The notes: generated by a model not told the origin, from the letters alone. Numbered from the stretch's first letter, positions 1 to 6,911 are shown. The stretch is 7,505 nt of DNA from JBBQSN01 sp038213835 (GCA_038213835.1 JBBQSN010000160.1:1-7505); one strand, 5' to 3'. Program-made: numbers and translations.

Positions 1-1476
1 GTCCACATCGACGAGGGCCGGATCGACGACGCGGTCTCGCGCATCCTGTCCCGGCACGCCTCGGCCGTCTCCGTGGGCGGCAACGACCGCCAGGAGCACG
101 ACGGCGACCAGCTCGACCTCGATGAGCGGCAGTCGCTGCGCCGGGTGGCCGGGCTGTCCACCGAGCTCGAGGACGTCACCGAGGTCGAGTACCGCCAGCT
201 GCGGCTCGAGAAGGTCGTCCTGGCCGGGCTCTGGACCCACGGCGGCTCGCCCGAGGGCGCCGAGAACTCGCTGCGCGAGCTCGCCGCGCTGGCCGAGACG
301 GCCGGGTCCGAGGTGCTCGACGGCGTCCTGCAGCGTCGTCCCACCCCAGACCCCGGCACCTTCCTCGGCTCCGGCAAGGCGGCCGAGCTGCGCAGCATGG
401 TCGAGGCCACCGGCGCCGACACCGTGGTGTGCGACGGCGAGCTGTCGCCGTCCCAGCGCCGTGGCCTCGAGGACATCGTCAAGGTCAAGGTGATCGACCG
501 CACCGCGCTGATCCTCGACATCTTCGCCCAGCACGCGAAGAGCAAGGAGGGCAAGGCCCAGGTCGAGCTGGCCCAGCTGGAGTACCTGCTCCCGCGGCTG
601 CGCGGCTGGGGCGAGTCGATGTCGCGCCAGGCCGGTGGACGCGTCGCCGCCGGTGCGGGCATCGGGTCGCGCGGTCCCGGTGAGACCAAGATCGAGCTCG
701 ACCGCCGCCGGATCCGCACCCGGATGTCCAAGCTGCGCCGCCAGATCAAGGGCATGAAGCCTGCGCGCGACGCCAAGCGCTCCGGCCGCAAGCGCAACCA
801 CGTGCCCGGCGTCGCGATCGCCGGCTACACCAACGCCGGCAAGTCCTCGCTGCTGAACCGGCTCACCGGTGCGGGCGTGCTGGTGGAGAACGCGCTGTTC
901 GCCACCCTGGACCCCACGGTGCGCCGCGCCGAGACCAAGGACGGCCGGCTCTACACGCTGGCCGACACCGTCGGGTTCGTCCGGCACCTGCCGCACGAGC
1001 TGATCGAGGCGTTCCGCTCCACCCTCGAGGAGGTCGCCGACTCCGACCTCGTCCTGCACGTGGTCGACGCCTCGCACCCCGACCCCGAGGGCCAGATCGC
1101 CGCCGTGCGCACCGTGCTCGCCGACGTCGGCGCCGACTCGGTGCCGGAGGTGATCGTCCTGAACAAGGTCGACGCCGCCGACCCCGAGGTCGTGGACCGG
1201 CTGCTGCGCAGGGAGAGGCGAGCGATCGTCGTCTCCGCCCGCACCGGCCAGGGGCTGGAGGAGCTGAACGACCTCATCACCGCCGAGCTGCCGCGGCCAC
1301 AGGCCGAGGTCGATGTCGTGGTGCCCTACGACCGCGGCGACCTGGTCAACCGGGTGCACGTCGAGGGCGAGGTCATCACCGAGGAGCACACCGGCGACGG
1401 CACCGCGCTGGTCGCCCGGGTCAACCCCGACCTCGCCGCCGAGCTCGAGCCGTTCGAGGTGGCCCGCACGGCGTGA
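1..1476 (+). CDS. hflX: GTPase HflX (5' partial)
   Basis: HflX is a translation-factor-class GTPase that binds the 50S subunit and can split stalled or hibernating ribosomes under stress. Counting codons from window base 1, the HflX N-domain includes the DGELSPSQRR segment, and a Gly-rich linker (GGRVAAGAGIGSRGPGETK) lies at about 212-230. The G domain follows: G1 GYTNAGKS at 275-282, G2 Thr at about 302, G3 DTVGF at 322-326, G4 NKVD at 388-391 and G5 SAR at 412-414. A short C-terminal domain ends at TGA 1474-1476. The frame is open from base 1. A GTG at 73 is possible, but the codons before it read as an acidic/helical IDDAVSRILSR segment like the N-terminal extension I recall in related actinobacterial HflX, and GTG73 has no clear SD, so the true start is probably upstream of the window. 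Family assignment is very secure; the start is not. Confidence 0.96.
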   Translation, partial: VHIDEGRIDDAVSRILSRHASAVSVGGNDRQEHDGDQLDLDERQSLRRVAGLSTELEDVTEVEYRQLRLEKVVLAGLWTHGGSPEGAENSLRELAALAETAGSEVLDGVLQRRPTPDPGTFLGSGKAAELRSMVEATGADTVVCDGELSPSQRRGLEDIVKVKVIDRTALILDIFAQHAKSKEGKAQVELAQLEYLLPRLRGWGESMSRQAGGRVAAGAGIGSRGPGETKIELDRRRIRTRMSKLRRQIKGMKPARDAKRSGRKRNHVPGVAIAGYTNAGKSSLLNRLTGAGVLVENALFATLDPTVRRAETKDGRLYTLADTVGFVRHLPHELIEAFRSTLEEVADSDLVLHVVDASHPDPEGQIAAVRTVLADVGADSVPEVIVLNKVDAADPEVVDRLLRRERRAIVVSARTGQGLEELNDLITAELPRPQAEVDVVVPYDRGDLVNRVHVEGEVITEEHTGDGTALVARVNPDLAAELEPFEVARTA

Positions 1477-1485
1477 CCTGTGCGT

Positions 1486-1513
1486 CGGACCCCCGCAGGG
1501 CCGCCGGGGTCTG
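1486..1513 (+). terminator. Hairpin after hflX, possible terminator
   Basis: GACCCC at 1488-1493 (written from its G in the local GGACCCCC run) can pair with GGGGTC at 1506-1511 around a loop of about 12 nt. The stem can be lengthened outward by a G-T wobble and a C-G pair. It starts about 10 bases after the hflX stop. There is no T-run after it, which is common for GC-rich actinobacterial terminators but leaves the call uncertain. It sits directly before the proposed -10 element of the next gene. Confidence 0.4.
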
Positions 1514-1514
1514 G

Positions 1515-1520
1515 GACGAT
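1515..1520 (+). promoter_or_regulatory. Possible -10 element for leaderless GTG at 1527
   Basis: The hexamer GACGAT matches the A2 and T6 positions of the actinobacterial -10 consensus TANNNT. It is separated by 6 bases from GTG at 1527, so transcription would begin at about the start codon. The spacing is identical to that before dinG. I see no -35 match, and the first T of the hexamer is missing, so this is weaker than the dinG element. Confidence 0.4.
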
Positions 1521-1526
1521 GCGGGG

Positions 1527-2132
1527 GTGAGCACTCCGTCGTCCCGGCCGCCTCCGCAGCAGGGCCCGCCTCCGGGTCAGTACGCGCCGCAGGGTCCGTA
1601 CGGTCCGCAAGGTCAGTACGGCCCCCAGGGTCAGTACGGCCCCCAGGGTCAGTACCCGCCGCAGGGCCATCCGGTGCCGTACGGCCAGCAGCTGCCGGCT
1701 CCGTACCAGCCGCCGCCGCGGGTCGAGCGTCCCCTGATGCCAGGGGTCTGGTGGTCCCTGGTCATCAACCTCGTGGTCACGGTCGGGCTCGCGGTCCTGC
1801 TGCTGGTCGTGGGGTGGGCGTTCGTCGAGCTGATCTCGGACGCGGTGGGGCAACCCGTCAGCTGGCGCGACGCGGCCGAGCAGGACGGCGTCGCGCCGAT
1901 CGTGCTGGTGATCGGGCTCGCGATCGTGGTCTCGCTGCTCGTCTCCTGGTTGCTCACCGTGGGCGCGCTCGTCCTGTGGCGGCTGATGCGCGGTTTCCGC
2001 ACCATCCCCCCCGTCGTCCAGGCCCTGATCGCGTTCGTCTCGATGTGGATCGCCACGAGCGTGCTGTCGTTCCTGGCCCAGATCGTGTTCGGGGTGTTCG
2101 GCGCCGCGTCCGGCTCCGGCACGAGCTACTGA
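1527..2132 (+). CDS. Three-TM membrane protein with Gln/Pro/Gly/Tyr-rich N-terminal tail
   Basis: The product is 201 aa with unknown function. Residues 1-70 are a low-complexity Pro/Gln/Gly/Tyr tail, probably cytoplasmic, with five tandem GQYxPQ-type hexapeptides at 17-46. Three hydrophobic segments follow at about 75-100, 122-150 and 163-191, with a short acidic loop (about 104-121) and an Arg-containing loop (152-158). The C-terminus is Gly/Ser-rich. Such tails occur on many actinobacterial membrane proteins and do not indicate a function. I chose GTG 1527 over GTG 1473 because 1473 would overlap the hflX stop and add 18 residues of uncharacteristic sequence, and because 1527 is spaced from a -10-like hexamer as a leaderless start would be. 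The next membrane-protein gene begins 36 bases later in the same frame, suggesting co-transcription. Confidence 0.8.
   Translation: MSTPSSRPPPQQGPPPGQYAPQGPYGPQGQYGPQGQYGPQGQYPPQGHPVPYGQQLPAPYQPPPRVERPLMPGVWWSLVINLVVTVGLAVLLLVVGWAFVELISDAVGQPVSWRDAAEQDGVAPIVLVIGLAIVVSLLVSWLLTVGALVLWRLMRGFRTIPPVVQALIAFVSMWIATSVLSFLAQIVFGVFGAASGSGTSY
1575..1664 (+). repeat. Five tandem 18-bp units inside the membrane-protein gene
   Basis: Five consecutive 18-bp units start at 1575, 1593, 1611, 1629 and 1647. Units 3 and 4 are identical (GGTCAGTACGGCCCCCAG); the others differ at a few positions. They encode the hexapeptides GQYAPQ, GPYGPQ, GQYGPQ, GQYGPQ and GQYPPQ. The unit length is a multiple of three, so copy-number change would keep the frame. 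The identical pair suggests recent duplication or homogenisation. Confidence 0.93.
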
Positions 2133-2168
2133 CGCCGTGAGGTCCGCACCGACGTCCTGCGCCGGACC

Positions 2169-2849
2169 GTGACCGTGCGCGTGCGGGCCGCGACGGCCCT
2201 CGTCCTGGCCTGGGTGCTGGGTTCGGTCCTGCTCTGGGTCGTCGGCCTGCCCGAGTTCTGGGAGTCGCTCACCGGCGAGGACAGCGCCATGACCTGGCTG
2301 CAGTCGGTGGTGCTGGTCGTGGCGGCCGTGTCGGCGCTGGTGGTGGCCTGGCTGACCCACCGGTCCGGACGGGCGGGCACGCGGGTGTGGTGCGTGCTCG
2401 GGGTCGCGTACGCGGGCCTCGCGCTGGACGAGCGGTTCACGATCCACGACCGGCTGCGGGCCGGACGGCTGCTGCCGCAGGGCGCCCGCGAGCAGCTGAT
2501 CCCCTGGGTCGGACCCGGGGAGGCGCTGCTCCTGCTGGTGGCGGCGGCCGGCATCGCGGCGCTGCCGATCGTGTGGCGGACCGTGCGTGAGGACCCCTGG
2601 GCACGAACGGCTCTGGCGATCGGCGTGGCGCTCGCCGTCGTCACCGTGATCGCCGACTCGATCGACCCGTCGGTGTGGACGCCCGCCCAGGAGCGGCTCG
2701 AGGCCGGGCTGGAGGAGGTCGTCGAGCTCGGCGGGGCGGTCGCGTTCCTGGCGTCGGCGCTGCTCCGGCTCGTCACGCTGGTCGAGGACCTGGTCCCGGC
2801 CGACGGCTCGCCCGCGCCGCTGGCCGACGCCGTCGCACCCACCGTCTAG
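2169..2849 (+). CDS. Predicted six-TM membrane protein, unknown function
   Basis: The product is 226 aa from GTG 2169; GTG 2175 is an equally plausible start, and neither has a strong SD. Hydrophobic segments lie at about 8-26, 43-62, 72-88, 118-136, 146-164 and 186-205. Charged residues stand at membrane edges: D87-E88-R89 with H93-D94 at the end of segment 3, D163 and D166 at the end of segment 5, and E182-E183-E186 entering segment 6. The arrangement of acidic residues and a His suggests a buried polar or metal site, but I do not recognise the family. The gene follows the previous stop by 36 bases and ends 9 bases before dinG, with its TAG forming part of the proposed dinG -10 hexamer. It is probably co-transcribed with the 1527-2132 gene. 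That it is a real gene is well supported by GC3 and the coherent hydrophobicity pattern. Confidence 0.8.
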   Translation: MTVRVRAATALVLAWVLGSVLLWVVGLPEFWESLTGEDSAMTWLQSVVLVVAAVSALVVAWLTHRSGRAGTRVWCVLGVAYAGLALDERFTIHDRLRAGRLLPQGAREQLIPWVGPGEALLLLVAAAGIAALPIVWRTVREDPWARTALAIGVALAVVTVIADSIDPSVWTPAQERLEAGLEEVVELGGAVAFLASALLRLVTLVEDLVPADGSPAPLADAVAPTV

Positions 2850-2852
2850 GGT
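2847..2852 (+). promoter_or_regulatory. -10 element of leaderless dinG promoter
   Basis: TAGGGT is a full TANNNT match placed 6 bases before GTG 2859, which puts the predicted transcription start on or next to the start codon. There is no SD before this GTG, as expected for a leaderless mRNA. The TAG of the hexamer is also the stop codon of the preceding gene. No good -35 is visible about 17 bp upstream. Leaderless starts with this geometry are well established in actinobacteria. Confidence 0.6.
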
Positions 2853-2858
2853 CCTCGG

Positions 2859-4904
2859 GTGCCGAAGTCCCTGCCGGAGGTCGACGACCTGCTGACCCTC
2901 GCCGTCGAGGGCATCGGTGGCAGCACCCGGCCGGGCCAGCACGTGATGGCCGACCGCGTCGCCAAGGCCTTCGCGGGCAAGGAGCACCTCCTGGTCCAGG
3001 CCGGGACGGGGACGGGCAAGTCGCTGGCCTACCTCGTCCCGATGGTGCGGCACGCCGTGGAGTCCAGGACCCGGGCCGTGGTGTCCACCGCCACGCTCGC
3101 GCTGCAGGCGCAGGTGGTCGAGCGCGACCTGCCGCGGCTGGCGAAGGCGCTCGCGCCGCAGCTCGGTCGCGAGCTCACCTTCCAGATGGTCAAGGGGCGG
3201 GCCAACTACCTGTGCAAGCACAAGCTGGTCGGCGGGTTCCCCGAGGAGGAGGACGCCGGCCTGTTCGACCTGGCCCCGCTGCCGGGCAAGGTGGTCACCG
3301 ACCACGCCTCGTCGCCGATGGGTCGCGAGGTCGTCCGGCTCAGGGAGTGGGCCGAGGAGACCACGACCGGTGACCGCGACGAGCTCCTGCCCGGCGTCAG
3401 CGAGCGGGCCTGGCGGCAGGTGTCGGTCACGGCGTTCGAGTGCCTCGGGGCGTCCGCCTGCCCCGTGGCCACCGAGTGCTTCAGCGAGCACGCGCGGGCC
3501 CGGGCGCACTCGGTCGACGTCGTCGTCACCAACCACGCCCTGCTCGCGATCGACACCTTCGAGGGACGCCAGCTGCTCCCCGAGCACGACGCCCTGGTGG
3601 TCGACGAGGCGCACGAGCTGGCCGACCGGGTCACGTCGGTCATCTCCGACCAGCTCAGCGTGTCGTCGATCGAGATCGCTGCCGGTCGAGCCCGACGGCA
3701 CGGCACGATCGACACCGACCGGCTCTCGACCGCCGCCGGCGACCTCGATTCGGCGCTCGAGCCGCTGGAGGCCGGGCGGTTCTCGCACGGGCTCCCGTCC
3801 GAGCTGCAGACGGTGGTCGAGGCCGTCAGGGACGCTGCGCGCGAGGGGATGACGCAGCTCAAGGACGCCACGCCCGGCAAGATGTCGTCCGGCGGGGAGT
3901 CTGCGGCCGGTGGCCTGCAGATGGCCAAGGGTGCGTTGGCCGAGGTCTTCGAGACGGCCGAACGCCTGGCCGCGGGCCTCGCGACCGACGTCGCCTGGCT
4001 GACGGTCTCCGACTTCGGACGAGGAGGGCCGCGGCGGCTCCTCAACGTGGCGCCGATCTCGGTCTCGAACCTGTTGCGCGACAAGATGTTCGGTGATCGG
4101 TCAGTGGTGATGACCTCCGCCACCCTCACTGTCGGCGGCACCTTCGACGCCGCTGCGCGGTCGGTCGGTCTGGGCGGCGACAGCGCGCCGAAGTGGGACG
4201 GCATCGACGTCGGCAGCCCGTTCGAGTACCAGAAGCAGGCGATCCTCTACGTCGCCTCCCGGCTGCCACCGCCCGGGCGCGACCCCGGTGGCTCGAAGGC
4301 GATGGACGAGCTCGCCGCGCTGGTGGCGGCCGCCGGCGGACGGACGCTGGGGCTGTTCTCGTCCAGGCGCGGGGCAGAGGAGGCCGCCGAGGAGATGCGC
4401 GGCCGGCTCGACGTGCCGGTGCTGTGCCAGGGCGAGGACTCGATGCCGAACCTGGTCCGGGCCTTCGCGGCCGACGCCGCCACCTGCCTGTTCGGGACGC
4501 TCTCGCTGTGGCAGGGCGTGGACGTCCCCGGCCCGTCGTGCCAGCTCGTGGTGATCGACCGGGTGCCGTTCCCGCGTCCGGACGACCCGCTGATGTCGGC
4601 CCGCTCCGAGGCGGTGGCGAGGTCGGGCGGCAACGGCTTCATGGCCGTCTCCGCCCACCACGCCGCGCTCCGGCTGGCCCAGGGCGCCGGACGGCTGATC
4701 CGCTCGATGGAGGACCGCGGCGTCGTCGCCGTCCTGGACTCGCGGCTCGCCACCGCGCGCTACGCCGGCTACCTGCAGGCGTCGCTGCCCCCCATGTGGG
4801 CCACGACCGACACCGACGCCGTGCTGGCTGCCCTCAGGCGGCTGGACGAGCGAGCCGGTCCGGTCTGGCCGGTCGCCGGGGTCGCTGCGGCACCCGAGGG
4901 GTAG
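2859..4904 (+). CDS. dinG: ATP-dependent DNA helicase, DinG/XPD-like
   Basis: This 681-aa superfamily 2 helicase has the DinG/XPD layout; the family unwinds DNA 5'-3' and resolves D-loops, R-loops and other structures in repair and replication. Walker A AGTGTGKS is at 48-55, and the DEAH box is at 249-252 (VVDEAH). Four cysteines at 119 (NYLCK), 195, 201 and 207 are placed to bind the XPD-type Fe-S cluster. MTSATL (motif III-like), a WQGVDVPG segment, and QGAGRLIRS (motif VI) complete the second RecA-like domain. There is no N-terminal exonuclease domain, unlike Firmicutes DinG. The GTG start is supported by the leaderless promoter geometry. No LexA operator is visible near the start, so SOS control is not evident. 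The gene ends in a hairpin shared with the convergent kinase gene 22 bases away. Some annotations call this branch YoaA-like, so the symbol is less sure than the family. Confidence 0.95.
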   Translation: MPKSLPEVDDLLTLAVEGIGGSTRPGQHVMADRVAKAFAGKEHLLVQAGTGTGKSLAYLVPMVRHAVESRTRAVVSTATLALQAQVVERDLPRLAKALAPQLGRELTFQMVKGRANYLCKHKLVGGFPEEEDAGLFDLAPLPGKVVTDHASSPMGREVVRLREWAEETTTGDRDELLPGVSERAWRQVSVTAFECLGASACPVATECFSEHARARAHSVDVVVTNHALLAIDTFEGRQLLPEHDALVVDEAHELADRVTSVISDQLSVSSIEIAAGRARRHGTIDTDRLSTAAGDLDSALEPLEAGRFSHGLPSELQTVVEAVRDAAREGMTQLKDATPGKMSSGGESAAGGLQMAKGALAEVFETAERLAAGLATDVAWLTVSDFGRGGPRRLLNVAPISVSNLLRDKMFGDRSVVMTSATLTVGGTFDAAARSVGLGGDSAPKWDGIDVGSPFEYQKQAILYVASRLPPPGRDPGGSKAMDELAALVAAAGGRTLGLFSSRRGAEEAAEEMRGRLDVPVLCQGEDSMPNLVRAFAADAATCLFGTLSLWQGVDVPGPSCQLVVIDRVPFPRPDDPLMSARSEAVARSGGNGFMAVSAHHAALRLAQGAGRLIRSMEDRGVVAVLDSRLATARYAGYLQASLPPMWATTDTDAVLAALRRLDERAGPVWPVAGVAAAPEG

Positions 4905-4917
4905 GCGCTTCCTCGGG
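4893..4917. terminator. Hairpin between convergent dinG and kinase genes
   Basis: CCCGAGG at 4893-4899 pairs perfectly with CCTCGGG at 4911-4917 around an 11-nt loop that holds the dinG stop codon (TAG 4902-4904). G-T pairs could shorten the loop. It lies between convergent genes, so it could act on transcripts from both sides. There is no T-run, so if it terminates it does so as the U-less type common in high-GC actinobacteria. Confidence 0.55.
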
Positions 4918-4926
4918 CCCGGGGGG

Positions 4927-6666
4927 TCACGTCCGGGGCTGGAACGAGTCGAACACGACGTCGAAGTCGTCCTGCAGCTCCTCCCACCGGTCCTCGGGCA
5001 CGGTCCACAGCAGCGCGTACGCCTGCTCGCCCGGGGTGGTGATCAGGTTGCGGTTCAGGGCATGCAGGGCAACCCCGCCCGAGGAGTACGTGAACTCCCA
5101 GTCGGCCGTCTGCCAGTCGCGCAGCCGGGCGCCCTCGATCTCGCCGACGAGCTCGTAGTCCGACAGGCGCTGCGACACCGACTCCTCCTGCCGCTGCCAG
5201 TCGGCCACCGGGTCGGCCCTCGGCTCATCGGTCTGGGCCACCAGGAGCGACGCCCCCGAGTCGGGGTCGCGGAAGCGGACCCCCGAGTCCGTCGTGCTCG
5301 CCTCCCAGCTCTGCGGAACGGCGACGACGAAGCCCGTGTCGTCCTGGTGCAGCCGGAACCCGTCCGGAGCGGTCGGGTCAGTGGTCGCCGGGTCCGGGGT
5401 CGCCGGGTCGGTGGACTCGGACTCCGACGGCGGGGGATCCTGGGCCGGCGAGGTTCCGGACGGGGACCCCCCGGCGTCGACGCCTGTCCCGGCTTCGCCC
5501 TCCGCGTCCGGCTGCCCCGCGACGGCCGGCTGGTCGGCGGCTCCTGCGTCGTCCGGGCCAGTCACGGCCTGGACCAGGGCGAAGGCGAGCAGCCCGACGG
5601 CCACGGCTCCGGCGACGGACAGCAGGACACCGCGGCGTCGACGTGGCTGTTCCGGGGCGAACGGAGGCTGCGCGCCGGCGCCGGGACGGGTGCCGCCGGG
5701 ACGGGTGCCGCCGGGACGGGTGCCGCCAGGAGAGACCCTGCCGGGGGCGGGCGCAGGGGTGACGACGTCGAGCACCGCCGTGGAACCGGCGTCGTGGGCC
5801 GCGGGGACCTGGCGGCCGGACACCACCGCATGAAGGGCCTCCTCCAGCTGCAGGAGCGAGAATCGCTCGGCGGGGTCCTTGCGCAGCAGCCCGTCGAGCA
5901 CGGGCCTCAGCTCGCCCGCGTGCGGTGCGGACGGGACGTCCTGCGTGACGATCGCCGTCAGCGTGGGCAACGCGCCGTCGCGGTGGAAGGGGGACGATCC
6001 CTCGACCGCTGCCCAGAGCGTGACGCCGAGCGACCACAGGTCGCTCGACAGCGTGGCGCGTGCCCCGGTCGCGCGTTCCGGCGCGACGAACGCCGGTGAA
6101 CCGATGACGATGCCGGTCGCGGTCGCAGAGGGGTCGCCGACGAACCGGGCGATCCCGAAGTCGGTCAGCACGGCCTGCGACACGTCGTCGTCGGTCCCGC
6201 GGAACATCACGTTGCCCGGCTTCACGTCACGGTGCAGCACTCCCGCCGCGTGGGCCGCCCGCAGCGCGGCCAGCACCCTCAGGCCGAGAGCGGCCGCCTC
6301 CGCAGGGCCGAGCCGTCGCTGGGCGAGCACGTCGTCCAGGGTCCGCGGGGCGAGCAGCTCCATCACGATCCAGGGGTGGTCCCCCTCCTCGACCACGTCG
6401 TAGACGGTCACAGCCGCCGACGAGCTGATGCGCGCGGCCGCGCGCGCCTCCTGGAGGATGCCTCGGCGGAGCTCGTCGACCTCGGGCTGCGAGAGGTGGG
6501 GCGGAGGAAGGACCTCCTTGACCGCCACCTCCCTGCCCAGCATCTCGTCGCGACCTGACCACACCGTGCCCATCCCGCCCCGCCCCAGCACCTCGCGGAG
6601 CCGGTACCGCCCGCCGAGCAGACGTCCCTGGGGACCGTCAGCGTGCTGGTTCACCTGGCCGACCAC
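4927..6666 (-). CDS. Transmembrane Ser/Thr protein kinase with extracytoplasmic sensor-like domain
   Basis: This is a 579-aa Hanks-type kinase of the PknB class. Its catalytic domain has the Gly loop LGRGGMGTV at 27-35, the VAVK lysine at 50, an alpha-C glutamate near 73, HRDVKPGN at 145-152 (catalytic D147), DFG at 169-171 and APE at 195-197, so it should be active. A Pro/Gly-rich juxtamembrane stretch with PGGTR repeats (313-327) leads to RRRR (342-345) and one TM helix (about 346-368). The Arg cluster puts the kinase inside and the C-terminus outside. An acidic Pro/Thr/Ser linker (369-435) leads to a domain of about 140 residues (436-579) with spaced Trp residues and no PASTA repeats. Its GFxVAVPxSW and ADWEFTY-like features recall the extracellular domain of other actinobacterial kinases; the ligand is unknown. 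I chose GTG 6666 because AAGAGG lies 9 bases before it and the kinase domain follows closely. TTG 6672 is an alternative. Confidence 0.92.
   Translation of the reverse strand: MVGQVNQHADGPQGRLLGGRYRLREVLGRGGMGTVWSGRDEMLGREVAVKEVLPPPHLSQPEVDELRRGILQEARAAARISSSAAVTVYDVVEEGDHPWIVMELLAPRTLDDVLAQRRLGPAEAAALGLRVLAALRAAHAAGVLHRDVKPGNVMFRGTDDDVSQAVLTDFGIARFVGDPSATATGIVIGSPAFVAPERATGARATLSSDLWSLGVTLWAAVEGSSPFHRDGALPTLTAIVTQDVPSAPHAGELRPVLDGLLRKDPAERFSLLQLEEALHAVVSGRQVPAAHDAGSTAVLDVVTPAPAPGRVSPGGTRPGGTRPGGTRPGAGAQPPFAPEQPRRRRGVLLSVAGAVAVGLLAFALVQAVTGPDDAGAADQPAVAGQPDAEGEAGTGVDAGGSPSGTSPAQDPPPSESESTDPATPDPATTDPTAPDGFRLHQDDTGFVVAVPQSWEASTTDSGVRFRDPDSGASLLVAQTDEPRADPVADWQRQEESVSQRLSDYELVGEIEGARLRDWQTADWEFTYSSGGVALHALNRNLITTPGEQAYALLWTVPEDRWEELQDDFDVVFDSFQPRT
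5681..5725 (-). repeat. Three perfect 15-bp tandem units in the kinase juxtamembrane region
   Basis: On the plus strand CCGGGACGGGTGCCG occurs three times without a mismatch at 5681, 5696 and 5711, with a decayed partial copy after 5725. On the coding minus strand this gives the pentapeptide PGGTR repeated between the kinase domain and the membrane helix. Frame-neutral unit length allows linker length to vary. The threonines could be phosphorylation sites, which is inference. Confidence 0.95.
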
Positions 6667-6675
6667 CGTCAAGCA

Positions 6676-6681
6676 CCTCTT
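6676..6681 (-). promoter_or_regulatory. Ribosome binding site of the kinase gene
   Basis: AAGAGG on the minus strand lies 9 bases before GTG 6666 and only 3 bases before TTG 6672. The spacing favours GTG 6666 as the start. Confidence 0.6.
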
Positions 6682-6827
6682 CTCGTCATTCCCCGCACGT
6701 CCCCCGGCAGGCTCCCGCGGTCCCGGCCGAGTACTGCCTGCGGCCCGGGGACGCAGCCACACAAGCACGCCACGTTCCCCGGGGCATCCCGAGGGAAGCC
6801 GTCTGCAGGACAGGCCCGGGCGCGTCG

Positions 6828-6850
6828 CTGTCAGGCATCCTGGCTGACAG
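6828..6850. promoter_or_regulatory. Perfect inverted repeat, candidate operator
   Basis: CTGTCAG (6828-6834) and CTGACAG (6844-6850) are exact reverse complements separated by 9 bases. The right arm ends one base before the proposed -35 hexamer of the lipoprotein promoter. This size and position fit a dimeric transcription factor site acting on one or both divergent genes. I do not recognise the motif. A small RNA hairpin is the alternative, but it would lie upstream of the predicted transcription start. Confidence 0.5.
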
Positions 6851-6879
6851 GGTGACCTCACCGGGCACCTGGGTACCAT
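6851..6879 (+). promoter_or_regulatory. Sigma70-type promoter for the lipoprotein cluster
   Basis: GGTGAC (6851-6856, sharing TGAC with TTGACA) and TACCAT (6874-6879, a TANNNT match) are spaced by exactly 17 bp. The predicted start of transcription is near 6886, giving a leader of about 25 bases. Confidence 0.6.
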
Positions 6880-6900
6880 GATCGGGCTCAGTCGACCTCC

Positions 6901-6905
6901 GGGAG
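6901..6905 (+). promoter_or_regulatory. Ribosome binding site for the 6912 start
   Basis: GGGAG lies 6 bases before GTG 6912 and supports that codon as the original start, rather than the ATG at 6878, which falls inside the -10 region. Confidence 0.65.
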
Positions 6906-6911
6906 TCCTTC

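Larger units (their letters stand above)
6667..6911. other. Divergent intergenic region, kinase / lipoprotein cluster
   Basis: This stretch of 245 bases separates the kinase gene from the lipoprotein cluster. The right part holds the inverted repeat, promoter and SD listed separately. In the left part I found no convincing -10/-35 pair for the kinase; the minus-strand TTGTGT and GCAGTA near 6735-6765 are about 21 bp apart, too far for a standard promoter. The kinase frame stays open through this region, but the translation looks non-coding (Arg/Pro/Cys-rich). Confidence 0.7.

Noticed and set aside
1473..1526. GTG 1473 as start of the membrane protein, overlapping the hflX stop
   Set aside because: The added residues look untranslated, and this span holds a hairpin and a -10-like hexamer positioned for GTG 1527.
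2800..2860. LexA operator before dinG
   Set aside because: No GAAC-N4-GTTC type palindrome is present near the start.
1326..3788. Long open frame on the minus strand opposite the hflX end, two membrane genes and dinG
   Set aside because: Its product is a compositionally biased Arg/Gly/His/Asp/Gln string with no domain. The plus strand there holds recognisable genes, and such antisense frames are expected at this GC content.
6735..6776. Minus-strand GGAAC near 6771-6775 as an ECF sigma -35 for the kinase
   Set aside because: No suitable CGTC/GTT -10 occurs at 16-17 bp; the nearest CGTC is about 20 bp away.
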